Source: Mnemiopsis leidyi
Lineage: Eukaryota > Ctenophora > Tentaculata > Lobata > Bolinopsidae
DNA: 30,932 nucleotides
Assembly (NCBI GenBank): GCA_000226015.1
Contig: JH153143.1
Span: 50,194-81,125 of the forward strand
Direction of reading: 5' to 3'
Positions 1-9,600 of this stretch are shown piece by piece. The translations under genes were made by a program, and so were the position numbers. The notes under the pieces were generated by a model, which worked only from the letters and a program-made list of their open reading frames with translations, was not told the origin of the DNA and did no database searches. The first letter of the stretch is position 1. The number at the start of each line of letters is the position of its first letter.

Positions 1-560
1 TCAGACGTTGCATGGCCTGCTGCCGCGAAGCGGCAGCCCCCGCGCGCGGCACGGCAGCGAAGCTGCCGCCGCGTAGAAAATTGAAATAGCATAGGCCACA
101 GCTGACGACGACTAACACATGCATTTATTGAAATGTGAAAGCTTCTCCAAAAACAAAACTCGTATCTATTTATGTCTATCAACCCCCGACGAATAGGCCA
201 CAAGGCGCAAAGCAATGATAGCCGCGACTTGCTCTAACCAGAGCCCTTTTGCGCGCGCGCGGCGTAAGCACCTAGACCTGGTTAGGTGAAGCCGCGACAG
301 CAGGAGGTTATCAGGACAGGACTACAGGAGGTTATCAACCTACAAGAGCAAAGGGCTTTACTTTACTCTTTTAGCAAACGTTCTAACCCAAGTGCCAATG
401 TTTCACTGTCCATGTCACTTGTCAGCTTTGAGCTACGATTACGAGACGGTTGTCCGTGACCCTCTCTCCGAGAATAAAATGACGGGAGGGTGCGCGCTGC
501 TGTTGTCTCTTTACTTTGCGGCAGCAGGCCAGCAGGGCTAGGCAACGCTGCTGTACAACG
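1..560. repeat. GC-rich dispersed repeat at left edge
   Basis: The segment is GC-rich compared with the AT-rich sequence that follows. It carries phrases seen again at the right end of the window: 'ctgctgccgcgaagc' near 18 and near 30620, an 'aaaactcgtatctat' phrase near 155 and near 30217, and 'gaataaaatgacgggagggt' (471-490), whose reverse complement recurs in diverged form near 30795. No open frame here has domain content. It is probably a cut portion of a multi-copy element; the family is not recognised. Confidence 0.55.
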
Positions 561-1909
561 AGACGGGGTCCAACCACGACAACTTTCATTTCAAGCTTTC
601 ATTTCAAATTAATTTTCCAGTTCCACGACACAATTGATAATGATAAAGTTGATAAAAGCTGATACATGATGAAGTGATGAGTTATAATAAGTGTATAATG
701 TATAATTCAATTCACTTTTTCATAAAGATATGGATTTAATAAGAATATACATAACTAGCATTTACAATTTACGACATTGACAAACTAAAATAGTGCAATA
801 ATAATAATTAATATGAACAGTTGAGATCAGAGTGCAGAGTGTCAATTTCAAAATAAAAAGGGAGTTGAACTTGACAATGTACCACGATGTTTAAAGAGGA
901 CCTAATAGGAAAAGTCATAAGTAAAAAGTATATAAACAAGATAATGTGAAATGCTTATCACAAATACAATTATTACATTATATAATATAATAGCAGATTT
1001 CTAAAAAGTAAGTTCATTAGTTTTATAAAGGCCAGGCTTGACTCAAACTTTATAATTGTTTTTTATGATTTCTACAACAGCTCCGGTCAGAAAAATAATT
1101 GTATAGTTCATTTCACAATTTATCTTAGTTTTACTTGTAGTTGTATTTCAATTTTTAGCTGTTCGTTGCATCATTATCACCCACGTGTGCTTTCTGCGAT
1201 CTGAAACAAATTACTTTAGAGGTAAGAGAGCAACATCAAAATATTAATAAGAGTACGAGAAAAAGAATTAGCAATAACTATAAGCTTCTTATCATGATCT
1301 GCTTCGCAAAATTCTTAGGGAATGTTTGAGAAGAAAAGTAGCATAGTCGAGAAATATGGCCAATTTGTCTATTTACTTTAAGCTAAGTCGATGTTTAAAT
1401 TTTTTGGAAAGAAAGCCCGGGGTAGAATTGATATTATCGTTCACTCCGTCAAGTTTCTTTCGGTCGCTCGTTTTTGCGTTTTTATAAATTTACCGGGATG
1501 CAGATTATTATTAGTATTATGCGAGGGGGATTTGCTTGTAGTTAAAGATGGCAGATGAAGATTTGTGGGGATAGTATTATTTTTAAAAGAAGCGAATAGA
1601 TGAGGTTCAAAATCCACATTCCAGGTATTACGCGATAATAATAATATTATTATTATTAAAATGAGGTTAAAATTCGAATTGCGCCGCCAAAAGACTTTCC
1701 CCGGTCAAACTCAAAGGGAGCAACCCATTTTATTTGTTTTTGGAAAATTATATAACTATATCATATGAGATATGACTTTATGACAACTATAAACAAAGTA
1801 AAACTGAAAATCAAAGTACAACAAGATAAATTATTCGATAAAAAGAATTAGAATATACCCGATAGCAGCAAACTTTAAGGCAAAGGTTACTGTTTGAGAG
1901 TCTTCCCGT
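561..1909. other. AT-rich non-coding stretch
   Basis: No supported gene. It includes the 3' flank of the PAN/CCP gene that ends at 1910, with a possible minus-strand polyadenylation signal (AATAAA, 1729-1734), and a small AT palindrome made of taa/tta triplets around 1635-1660. Nothing else is recognisable. Confidence 0.5.
1729..1734 (-). promoter_or_regulatory. candidate polyadenylation signal AATAAA
   Basis: The plus strand reads tttatt, so the minus strand reads AATAAA, about 180 bases after the stop codon of the PAN/CCP gene. The spacing is plausible for its mRNA 3' end. The motif is common in AT-rich DNA, so support is modest. Confidence 0.35.
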
Positions 1910-1926
1910 TTAACAAGAAGGGTAAT
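1910..1926 (-). CDS. Tiny last exon closing CCP 2
   Basis: After the acceptor ccctttcag the frame reads (G)AT TAC CCT TCT TGT TAA, giving DYPSC and a stop. It supplies the missing fourth CCP cysteine. The CCP exon of the giant gene is likewise followed by an exon beginning DYPVC, which supports this very short exon. Confidence 0.6.
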
Positions 1927-4900
1927 CTGAAAGGGAAGTTATTTATAACTGCAGCAAGGTTTAAAAACATGCCCAGTGTCAAGATAAACAAACAATAACA
2001 ATATCAGTTTACTTAAAACAAGGTTCATGAATTCAGTTAAAGCTCAGTTGCACACTGTTTTTGCTCTTTCACAGTTTCAGTTATGCACGTATTGATGTCC
2101 ATGTTTGTTTTTGTAAAAATTTCGCCCTGCACCTATCTTCCTCTCCCTTACTTTACAGTTTAACTATTGCCTAGTACAAAGTTTGCGTATCTATAATTAC
2201 CTGATCGAGTGATAGGATTTGCGATAGTACATGGAATGATGGTAGGTTTATCTTTGTTTCCCGAGCAGGTGGCGACCAGAGAACCTCCGACAGGTACGAC
2301 AGGAGAGTTGAGGAATGTCAGGATTCCTTTAGGGGGGTAAACCCCACAGTGTCCTGGAAGTGCAAGTGCAGTTTGGCTAATTCTAGCTGCAGACACTAAT
2401 AAGGACTTACAGATAACAAGTCAGGAGATCGCTGATTAATCAGCAGTTAATGCTAATGTTAATGTAGTGCTAATGTTAATGCAGTGCAAGAAACAGTTAC
2501 GGACCATCTGCAGAACTTTGGGAGATTATCATCTCCCTAAACGCCCCTTGTCCGGGAACACGTTTACTTGCCACCCCTATAGTATGATACCAGTTGAAGA
2601 CAACTAAGCAGACTAACGAAAAAGGAACTTATAACATAAAGAAAGAAAAACCTGAGTTTAGGACGTAGCTTCGCTTACACTCAGGGAGCTCCTCAATAGC
2701 AATAGATCTGGCTTTGTCACATTTGATAGCAGCATTCTTTCTCAACTCTGACTTGCAATAAACGACGGCTTCAGAACCTGGTAATTTATTATTAGTTGGA
2801 AAGCGTACTGTAAACAATAATTCTTAAAATTTTGTCAGTTTTACCATAGGCTGACTCTGAAACGACTGATTTATTAACTCAAAAGACTTTACAATTAGGT
2901 CAAGTTCGATAGTCGAAATAAACCTTAAACGTTTCAATGCAACTCTAGATGTATTTTTTTAAAATTACTCATTGGAACAAATTTTTGATGCAAAAACCGT
3001 AACCAGCGGTATATATCGGCGGTTCATTTTATGACTTGAAATGGTTGCGAAATAGCATGGCTACAAAAATCGCCGTTCTTGTGCTTTTTCGCTAAACGGT
3101 GACCTTATGTCCCGTGATAGCAAATCCGCTAAATATTTTAAATGTGTTTGTTAGTTGAAATTTGTTGGAAGAAGCACCAATGTCAACGTGCCCCAACTTA
3201 TTTACCTAGTGAAATGGGAAAGTCTAACGTGCTGGCTTTGTCTTCCGGTAGATTCAATGTACATTCTGGTGTTCTTATAACGGAGTTATCTCTAGACTCT
3301 TCCTTTTCTGTCAATTTCTCTTTAAACATCGGTTTTATTTTGTTATAAGATTTTCTTCTCACAGTAGGTCGCCACGCGGATTTTCCTTTAACATTTGAAA
3401 TTCTTCGAAAAGACGAGTTCCACCGATTCATTCTGTCTTTTCCACTTTTTACTTTGTCAGCTTGAATTCCCAGAAAGTGCGGCTGGTTTCCCGCTTCAGA
3501 AATTTCGGACAGTTCACCTAACAGAGAAACTTCTGGATCGTGTAACGTTTTAGCCTCAACTTCAGCAGAATCAGCCCGGTAACTGCTACCCAATGTTGAA
3601 TCTGTGTCAGTTCTCTCCAACTCACTAGATAAAGCATCATCTCCTTGAGCACTTGCGGTTGCAGCGAGACCTGAGGAAAATAGAGAGCTAAGATTTAAAT
3701 GTGAATAAACGATATACAGTAAACCCTCGATTTACCGGGCCTCTCGGGGGAAAGGGTTGAGGCCTGGTAAATAGAGGGGCCCGGTAAATAGAATTTGACC
3801 AAAATATGGCCTAATTTTGGCCAAAAATAGTAACTTAAGTTATTGACAGTTATACGTAAACATTTCTGATCAAATTTGTTGATAAAAGTGATCTTTGAGG
3901 GTGTATCACGTGTGCCGGTGCCTGCTATTGAAAGCTCATATCCCATGGCCTTGTCCGACTCTTAATTGATCTTACGTGTCGTGCCATCGGCGTATGCGAT
4001 AACGTCATGCTGATACACGATCGTGTGCTGGACTGTTGTCAAGCATTTCGTGTATCTTTATTAGGGCAGTATAGCATGCTTTAATTGGGTACAGAAGGAG
4101 CCGTATAATGTAACGACCATGGGATAACAAGCTTTGACATGTGACACGCAAATAAAGGACGGGAAAAATTGTTGTGTGAAAATATTAAAAAATTTCGGGG
4201 GAAAGGAAGGAGGCCCGGTAAATAGAGGGACACGGTAAATAGAGGCCCGGTAAATCGAGGGTTTACTGTAACTATTTCATAATTTGTGAATAAACGATAT
4301 AACTATTTCATAATTTATGGGAAGCAAACGATAACAGGTTAGAATTTTTTGTTTTAAGGTGAATAAACAATAGCTTTTTATATTTCATACTGTTTGTAGA
4401 ACTGTACTTTTAAATTTTAATACTGTTTATTTGTCATATCGGACATAAATGGAAAACGTGAATGACTTATATTGGCTGATTCTAAATCCAAATCATAATA
4501 TAGCTACTGGCTATAAAGGTATTAAAACCAATTTCAACGGCTAAAAATCTAAAAGAGCCGCAAAAAAGTCACCGCAGCAGATTCGAATTTCAAAAACTTA
4601 CAGCTGATGAGAGCGGATACAACACGGATTGAATTAGTCTTGTGAACAGATACTGCAGTTTCGTCACGCAGAAAACATAAACGATCATCTGAAATAGTAC
4701 AGGATTTTAGACTTTTAATTAGATTCAAGTCCCAAAAAAGAGACGAAGACCTCTAAGTTCAATTATCCAGAGTTATAAATTTCTTCAAAAAAAGTTCCAT
4801 GTCTATAGATCTGACCTGGGTAATATGAGAAGAGCACACAAGCTACATTTGCTGAGCAGGCAGCAAAACACTTTTCCAAGGTAGGGATATACTCCAATTT

Positions 4901-5983
4901 TCCGATATAACCGTTGTTAAAGATAACATCGTCTCTCATGCAGGACACTATTAGAAGTGTTTGGGTTAACCAGATTTACTACAAGGCCAAGCTCTAGGGT
5001 TGGTGCATTTCAAGCACACAATTATAAATTTCAAATTTTTTGCAGCAACTTACCACAATTAAACTTCAAACTTTAAAAATATTCAAGCTGATCTTGGTAC
5101 AAGGGAAACTTGACAAACTTGTAAATAAGAAAAAACCTGATTCCAAACAGTTCAGTATTCCAGTAATAGCTCCACTCTTTAAAACTAACTCATGGTTGTA
5201 CCCTCGGAGAGGTCCGTAACCTCTTCCTCTGAGAAAACACACTCCTAGAAGGAGAGACTATGTAAAGGACACTGTAAGAGACTATGTAAACTTTACTACA
5301 TTGTAAAGGAAAGTGTAAGGTTTTGTAATTTTGCGTCCTGCTGCTGCTGCTGCAAAAAAAAAACTGCAATTTGCTTTTCCTACTCTAATACCAAGCTGTT
5401 AACAATTTACTTTTTGACTGAAAGATCTTAAGATCTTACACACTGATTACACACTGAATACACAGGTGCAATGTGACTTTACGACACTGAGTGAACCCTA
5501 CAACTAACTGTACTCCAGATACCTGGATGTTTCATCAGGTTACCCAGGTAGGTGTAAACAAAACAGTCGTCCTCTTCTACACACAGATCTTGACAAGCCT
5601 GTACTCCAGATACGTTGTCTTGTCTCCGTAGTAAATCTCCAGTTAGTATAGCTCTCCACCGGCAATTACCTGGTCGTTTATTAGGTTTCTCAGTCAAGCT
5701 GGTACAAAATTGCTTATTGCATTGTAAAATTAACGTAATTTTCAAAACGCGCCAATAATTCTGACACCTTGCTGTAGTAAGGTATTCAATAAAAAAGCGG
5801 TTAATGTCGAATAGATTATAAATGAGTATAGTTGAAGGTTCCTGCTTAAGCTTACTCTTGGTTTTTTCACCCAACGCTAATTAACAGAAACAAAACTTAC
5901 CTAAATACCCGCTTGAAGACAACGCTCCGTTGAACGCAGAAAGTAAAGCGAGAAAAATTACCGCGTATTCTTCTGGAACCATC
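1910..5983 (-). CDS. Secreted PAN-PAN-linker-CCP-CCP protein, nine exons
   Basis: Exons in transcript order: 5901-5983, 5523-5669, 5137-5244, 4816-4947, 4602-4688, 3206-3670, 2652-2807, 2201-2353, 1910-1926. About 450 residues: putative signal peptide, two PAN domains each split over two exons, a roughly 130-residue charged linker, and two CCP/Sushi domains with four cysteines each. All internal borders are phase 1. Cysteines completed across junctions support the model: the last PAN cysteine (T|GT) at 4602/3670, and the fourth CCP cysteine supplied by the tiny last exon. PAN and CCP are extracellular protein- or carbohydrate-binding modules; no transmembrane segment or enzyme domain is seen, so a secreted binding or matrix role is inferred. 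It lies 460 bases downstream of the giant ShKT gene on the same strand. The weak point is the first exon, whose frame does not match the next exon. Confidence 0.72.
2201..2353 (-). CDS. CCP/Sushi domain 2, main part
   Basis: Phase 1-1 exon of 51 codons: GHCGVYPPKG, then PVGGSLVATCSG, then IIPCTIANP. It carries three of the four Sushi cysteines; the fourth is in the last exon. The same three-plus-one division occurs in the CCP domain of the giant gene at 7442-7609. Confidence 0.7.
2652..2807 (-). CDS. CCP/Sushi domain 1, main part
   Basis: Phase 1-1 exon of 52 codons with GSEAVVYCKSELRK, AAIKC and LPECKRSYV. These are cysteines two, three and four of a Sushi domain, with the usual G-x-x-V-x-Y-C strand. 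The first cysteine lies in the exon at 3206-3670. Confidence 0.7.
3206..3670 (-). CDS. Charged linker exon leading into CCP 1
   Basis: Phase 1-1 exon of 155 codons. The first cysteine closes PAN 2. Next comes an acidic, serine-rich part and then a basic part with RRKSYNKIKP, not recognised as any domain. The end (RTPECTLNLPEDKASTLDFP) supplies the first cysteine of a CCP domain. The frame also runs into a stop at 3198-3200 if the donor at 3204-3205 (CTAG|gtaaat) is not used, so an alternative short product ending after the linker is possible. Confidence 0.68.
3700..4300. repeat. 31-base direct repeat split by a transposon
   Basis: The phrase gtgaataaacgatata occurs at 3701-3716 and again just after the element, followed by actatttcataattt. 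Removing the inserted element restores two adjacent copies of a 31-base unit. Confidence 0.65.
3717..4268. mobile_element. Non-autonomous pogo/Tc1-mariner-like element (MITE)
   Basis: The two ends are inverted copies of cagtaaaccctcgatttacc and are flanked by TA on both sides (3715-3716 and 4269-4270), the target duplication of Tc1/mariner/pogo elements. Sub-terminal copies of 'ggcccggtaaatagagg' repeat at both ends. No transposase is encoded. It sits in an intron of the PAN/CCP gene, inside a local direct repeat that shows the empty site. Confidence 0.8.
4602..4688 (-). CDS. PAN domain 2, second half
   Basis: Phase 1-1 exon of 29 codons, starting DDRLCFLRDETAV and ending VVSALIS plus the first base of a codon. 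That base and the GT opening the next exon make TGT, giving the expected last PAN cysteine. This is good independent support for the splice. Confidence 0.72.
4816..4947 (-). CDS. PAN domain 2, first half
   Basis: Phase 1-1 exon of 44 codons with VSCMRDDV near the start and EKCFAACSANVACVLFSYY towards the end, the same half-domain cut as PAN 1. The intron position inside the fold is shared by both PAN domains of this gene, which argues that one arose from the other by duplication of a two-exon unit. Confidence 0.75.
5137..5244 (-). CDS. PAN domain 1, second half
   Basis: Phase 1-1 exon of 36 codons. It starts GVCFLRGRGYG and ends AITGILNCLES, the typical final PAN strand and last cysteine. 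It joins the half-domain at 5523-5669. The exon is too short to be obvious as an open frame. Confidence 0.72.
5523..5669 (-). CDS. PAN domain 1, first half
   Basis: Phase 1-1 exon of 49 codons. It encodes the N-terminal half of a PAN/Apple domain, with the pattern GNC...VSGVQACQDLCVEEDDCFVY: the paired C-x3-C of the central helix, then the C-x-A/V-aromatic strand. The remaining cysteines come from the exon at 5137-5244. Confidence 0.75.
5901..5983 (-). CDS. First exon with putative signal peptide (phase problem)
   Basis: An ATG at 5981-5983 opens a hydrophobic start (MVPEEYAVIFLALL) and the exon ends at a strong donor (TTTAG|gtaagt). The ATG frame reaches the donor in phase 2, whereas the next exon needs phase 1. 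A TTTT run lies where the two frames diverge, so a base-call error, a polymorphism or a different true first exon are all possible. A TATA-like motif on the minus strand lies only about 20 bases upstream of the ATG, which is short for a promoter. Confidence 0.45.
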
Positions 5984-6443
5984 CTTTGTAGTGTGCTCTT
6001 TATATGTCAGATAATATTATCAATTATCCTCCATTTCTACAAATTGGATGGATGGTTATTGGTTAATAAAGGATAATCAATAACAGACATGCATATGTGC
6101 CACAATAATTTTCAAGGTACCCAAATTCAACAGTTTCTCATTGTATGATGAATGAGAAAATCATCAATTTATATGGACATGGAATAATTATTAATGGTTC
6201 ATTGAAAAAAAAAACTTAAAAAGTGAAATGCAGATGTAATGATCAAATATGTGATAATGAATGTGAATACACACATGATGTTGAAAAATGTCCCCTAAAT
6301 CATGAAAGGTTAAATCAAATCTTATCAACTAAATCCCGCATATCTCAATACTAAATAAGTGAAGAGTGTGGGATATGATGACATGATGTAACGTTATACA
6401 AAATGAATTTAAACCGAAGGAGAGCTCAGTTGAAGATTCACTT

Positions 6444-6617
6444 TCACCGAGAATTAGCACCGTCAAGACAATCCAATTCAGCAGACACCACATCACCATT
6501 CCTGGCTAGCCTACTCGTCCTTTCTAGTTCGTCGTGTTGATTGTTACGTAGTAAACAAATATTGTTACGTTGTATAATCGTGAAGGCTACACACCCCTCT
6601 CTCTCCTTACAATATCG
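6444..6617 (-). CDS. Exon 30: PAN second half and stop
   Basis: After the acceptor ctttcag the frame continues RYCKEREGCVAFTI, ICLLRNN, VVSAELDCLDGANSR and a stop at 6444-6446. Joined to exon 29, the core reads SSCERYCKEREGCVAF, a good PAN core. A possible donor at 6459-6460 would allow further exons, but none was found before the next gene. Confidence 0.7.
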   Translation of the reverse strand, partial: RYCKEREGCVAFTIIQRNNICLLRNNQHDELERTSRLARNGDVVSAELDCLDGANSR

Positions 6618-9600
6618 CTGAAAGTATAATGGAAGTATAATGAAAGTATAATGAAAGTATAATGGAAGTATAATGAAAGTATTATGAAAGTACATATAAT
6701 GTTTTCCTGCATTATATCACGCTGATAGCTGGAAGCTACTACAATTCGGAGACGATAAAGAACAATAAAAACTGGAAATATGAGCGCCCATGAAAACAAC
6801 AGATCTGAATTTTGCCTAGGGCTCATGTTTGGCGTTTGCTTGATTAAGTAAAATCATTTAAAGATTAGTTCAGATGACCAGATGTTTTCAGAGAGATGAC
6901 AACGCAGTAAAAGGAAAGGCTCCTATCTTAATCTGTAATCAGTTTATCTGTAATCAGTTTATCACAAACCTCGCAGGAAGAAAGTTCTGGAACGTTCTTC
7001 AGCACTTTGAGCAGGCCCCCAGGGTAGACCCCTCCGTAGTGATAACACGCTTTGGATTCCGAGTCTGAGTCCGAGTCTGAGTATGAGTCTGAGTATGAGT
7101 CTACGTCATCTCTTATCTTGTCCCCCTCAAACTTATCGTCTTTATCTTTACATACAGGATAGTCTGAGACAAAGTTGGTTAGCTTTCACACTATGCTCTA
7201 CACAAAGCTCCAGTGAATAACACTTTACTTTAGGTAAGGTAAAGTTTTTACTTAGGTAAAATTTGTTCATAACAAAATCACTTTTATATGTTCCCCTATT
7301 CTGGTTGTTAGGACAATTCTAACGAATTTCCGGGTCGTAATTTCTCAGTTTTCGATGCTAATTGGCCTAAATTAGCTGCTAATAACTCTTTAAAATACTT
7401 TCTACCAAGAAATGTAGCTAGATATAGATAAATTAAAATACCAGCAAAGGATATAGAATCGGGGGCGGAACATTCAAGAAGTCTGGAATTTGTAGGTGGT
7501 CGCTTGCAATACATTATTACGGATTCACCGACGTCAAGGAATGATTTCTTGTCTGGATAGTAGCTCAGAACGTTTGGCAATCCACTTAGATCGCAGCCTC
7601 TCTTTCGACCTACAATAATTTTAGAAACGATGTTACTTGGAATTGTCAAAGTACACCAATTACTAAAAATCTAACTTTTGAAAATTTAATTCCATTCGTC
7701 AAACATTAAAATGAAAAATCGTCAAAAACCTTACCAGTAGATGTTATAAGATTAAAACTATCCGGTAGCAATGGAGGAATGCTGGACCGCAGTGATGCTT
7801 TTTCAGATTCTGAAATGTTAAATATGATATCTAATCATTCATATGGATTAACTCTGTACGGACCGTTGCAATGAATAGAGAACGGTTATCGTGGGAAGTT
7901 GTTTAATACGTGATTAAAACGGTAAAGCAAAACGCCCAAATAAAATTTTTTAAACACGTTACAGAATTTAAAACGATTCAGAAAATGTCTCCATCGTATG
8001 ATTCAACTCACTCAAGTAAAAGACAACTCACTGTAAATTACTGTATCAACCTTTCCAACTGCCCTCAAGATACAATCCATTGAGGCAGATACTACGTCAG
8101 GATACTGATGGTTCGTTTCAGGTTCGGGATCAGACCAAATGTTCTTAAGCATGCAAGTTCCGGTATCCTTGTAAAGAGAGAAGGCCACGCACCCGTCACG
8201 AAGGGCACACTTGGAGTAGCACTCAGAGGTCTGGAATACATCCTCATATCTTGCAGCTGGAGAACCAGCAAAGGAAACCCCTTCTTGGAGACAGTCTTTC
8301 ACCCCTGTAACAGCGGGATTTAAAGCCCTTGCTGAATAAAATGAAAGACATCAAAAATAATTATTCATCTCGTTAAAACAATCGAAAATATCTAAAATCT
8401 GATGTTGTTCGCCCCTCATTTAAAGCGATTTAATGGAATGGAAGGAGCGCGAGCCGCACACTACCTTAATATCTCACATAAATTGAAAAAATAACTATTA
8501 AATATCCCAAAAACTAGTACAAGAATTCCAAACCAGTGGAGTTTAATTACTTATAAAAAACAAAGTCTACTTTAAAGTTTACCTGGTACTTCTAAATGGA
8601 AAGGTGTGCCCAGAGCTGCAGCAGTAGCACCTGAAACGTTTCAGGCTTAAATGTATAGGACTTGGGATATAGGACTTAAGATATAGGACTTGGGAGTTGG
8701 GATGATTGCTTAAAACAGTTTGAAATCAGAAAGCGCATTAAAGCATAACTCACCACTGCTTAAAATAGAAAGTGGGGTTTGCAAAAGATCAGAATCTCCT
8801 TGTACTGCACTGAGCCCGCTGTCTGAAAAGGGTTTTAAAGGAATAATTATCAGCATTAAGGAAATCTCACTTACAGTAGCTCGATACATCCATTCGATAG
8901 ACCAAATGGAAAGTATGGGCCCGAAAAAATCGTTCCATCTATTGACTTTCTCGCCCTGCATATCCTGCTCAAATACTCAAGTAAATGGAGACTTATTATA
9001 AATCAGATGGGAATCAATAGACAGACAGTCAGACAGTAGACACGCAGATATACAGATACATACTGATACACAGATACACAGATATACAGAAACACATAGA
9101 TACACAAATAAACACAGATACACAGATTCACAGATACACAGATACACAGATACACACAGACACACAGATACACAGACACAGTGACACACAGATACACACA
9201 GATACACAAAGACACAAATATACAGATATACACACAAATATACATTATACATTATACATTATACACAGACACACAGACACACAGATAGACAGATACCCAC
9301 TTCGATCGCATTCACCACAGCTTTCAGGACACATTGTTACTACTTCCTTGAACTTTTTACAGAAGTAGAGAGAATAATAGGAGCAGTCCGCTGATTGGTC
9401 TTTACATTCACCTGACAGATTACACATTGATAAGCAGTCTTAACAGCTTAATACTTTCATTGATTGAATAAGTAGTATATTTGGTACATTATGTTTTTTG
9501 TCTTTGGCCTTTAATGTCTATGGCTTTTCATCGAAGACGAAAATCATTAAATTTTGTTCGATTAACTAATCTTCAGCGAATAGACTCGGACCTTATTCAT

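Noticed and set aside
2101-2159. Alternative last exon of the PAN/CCP gene
   Set aside because: Possible acceptors here give frames without the needed fourth CCP cysteine; the acceptor at 1927 gives DYPSC and stop.
3695-3946. 83-residue minus-strand frame
   Set aside because: It lies mostly inside the pogo-like MITE and has no domain.
8710-8961. Possible extra exon with KVNRWNDFFGPILSIW before a gtaagt donor
   Set aside because: The donor would be phase 0, out of step with neighbours, and no matching acceptor with domain content was found; only 8754-8822 is kept.
8977-9252. Cysteine- and valine-rich open frames of 80-91 residues
   Set aside because: They are translations of the acacagat microsatellite in several frames.
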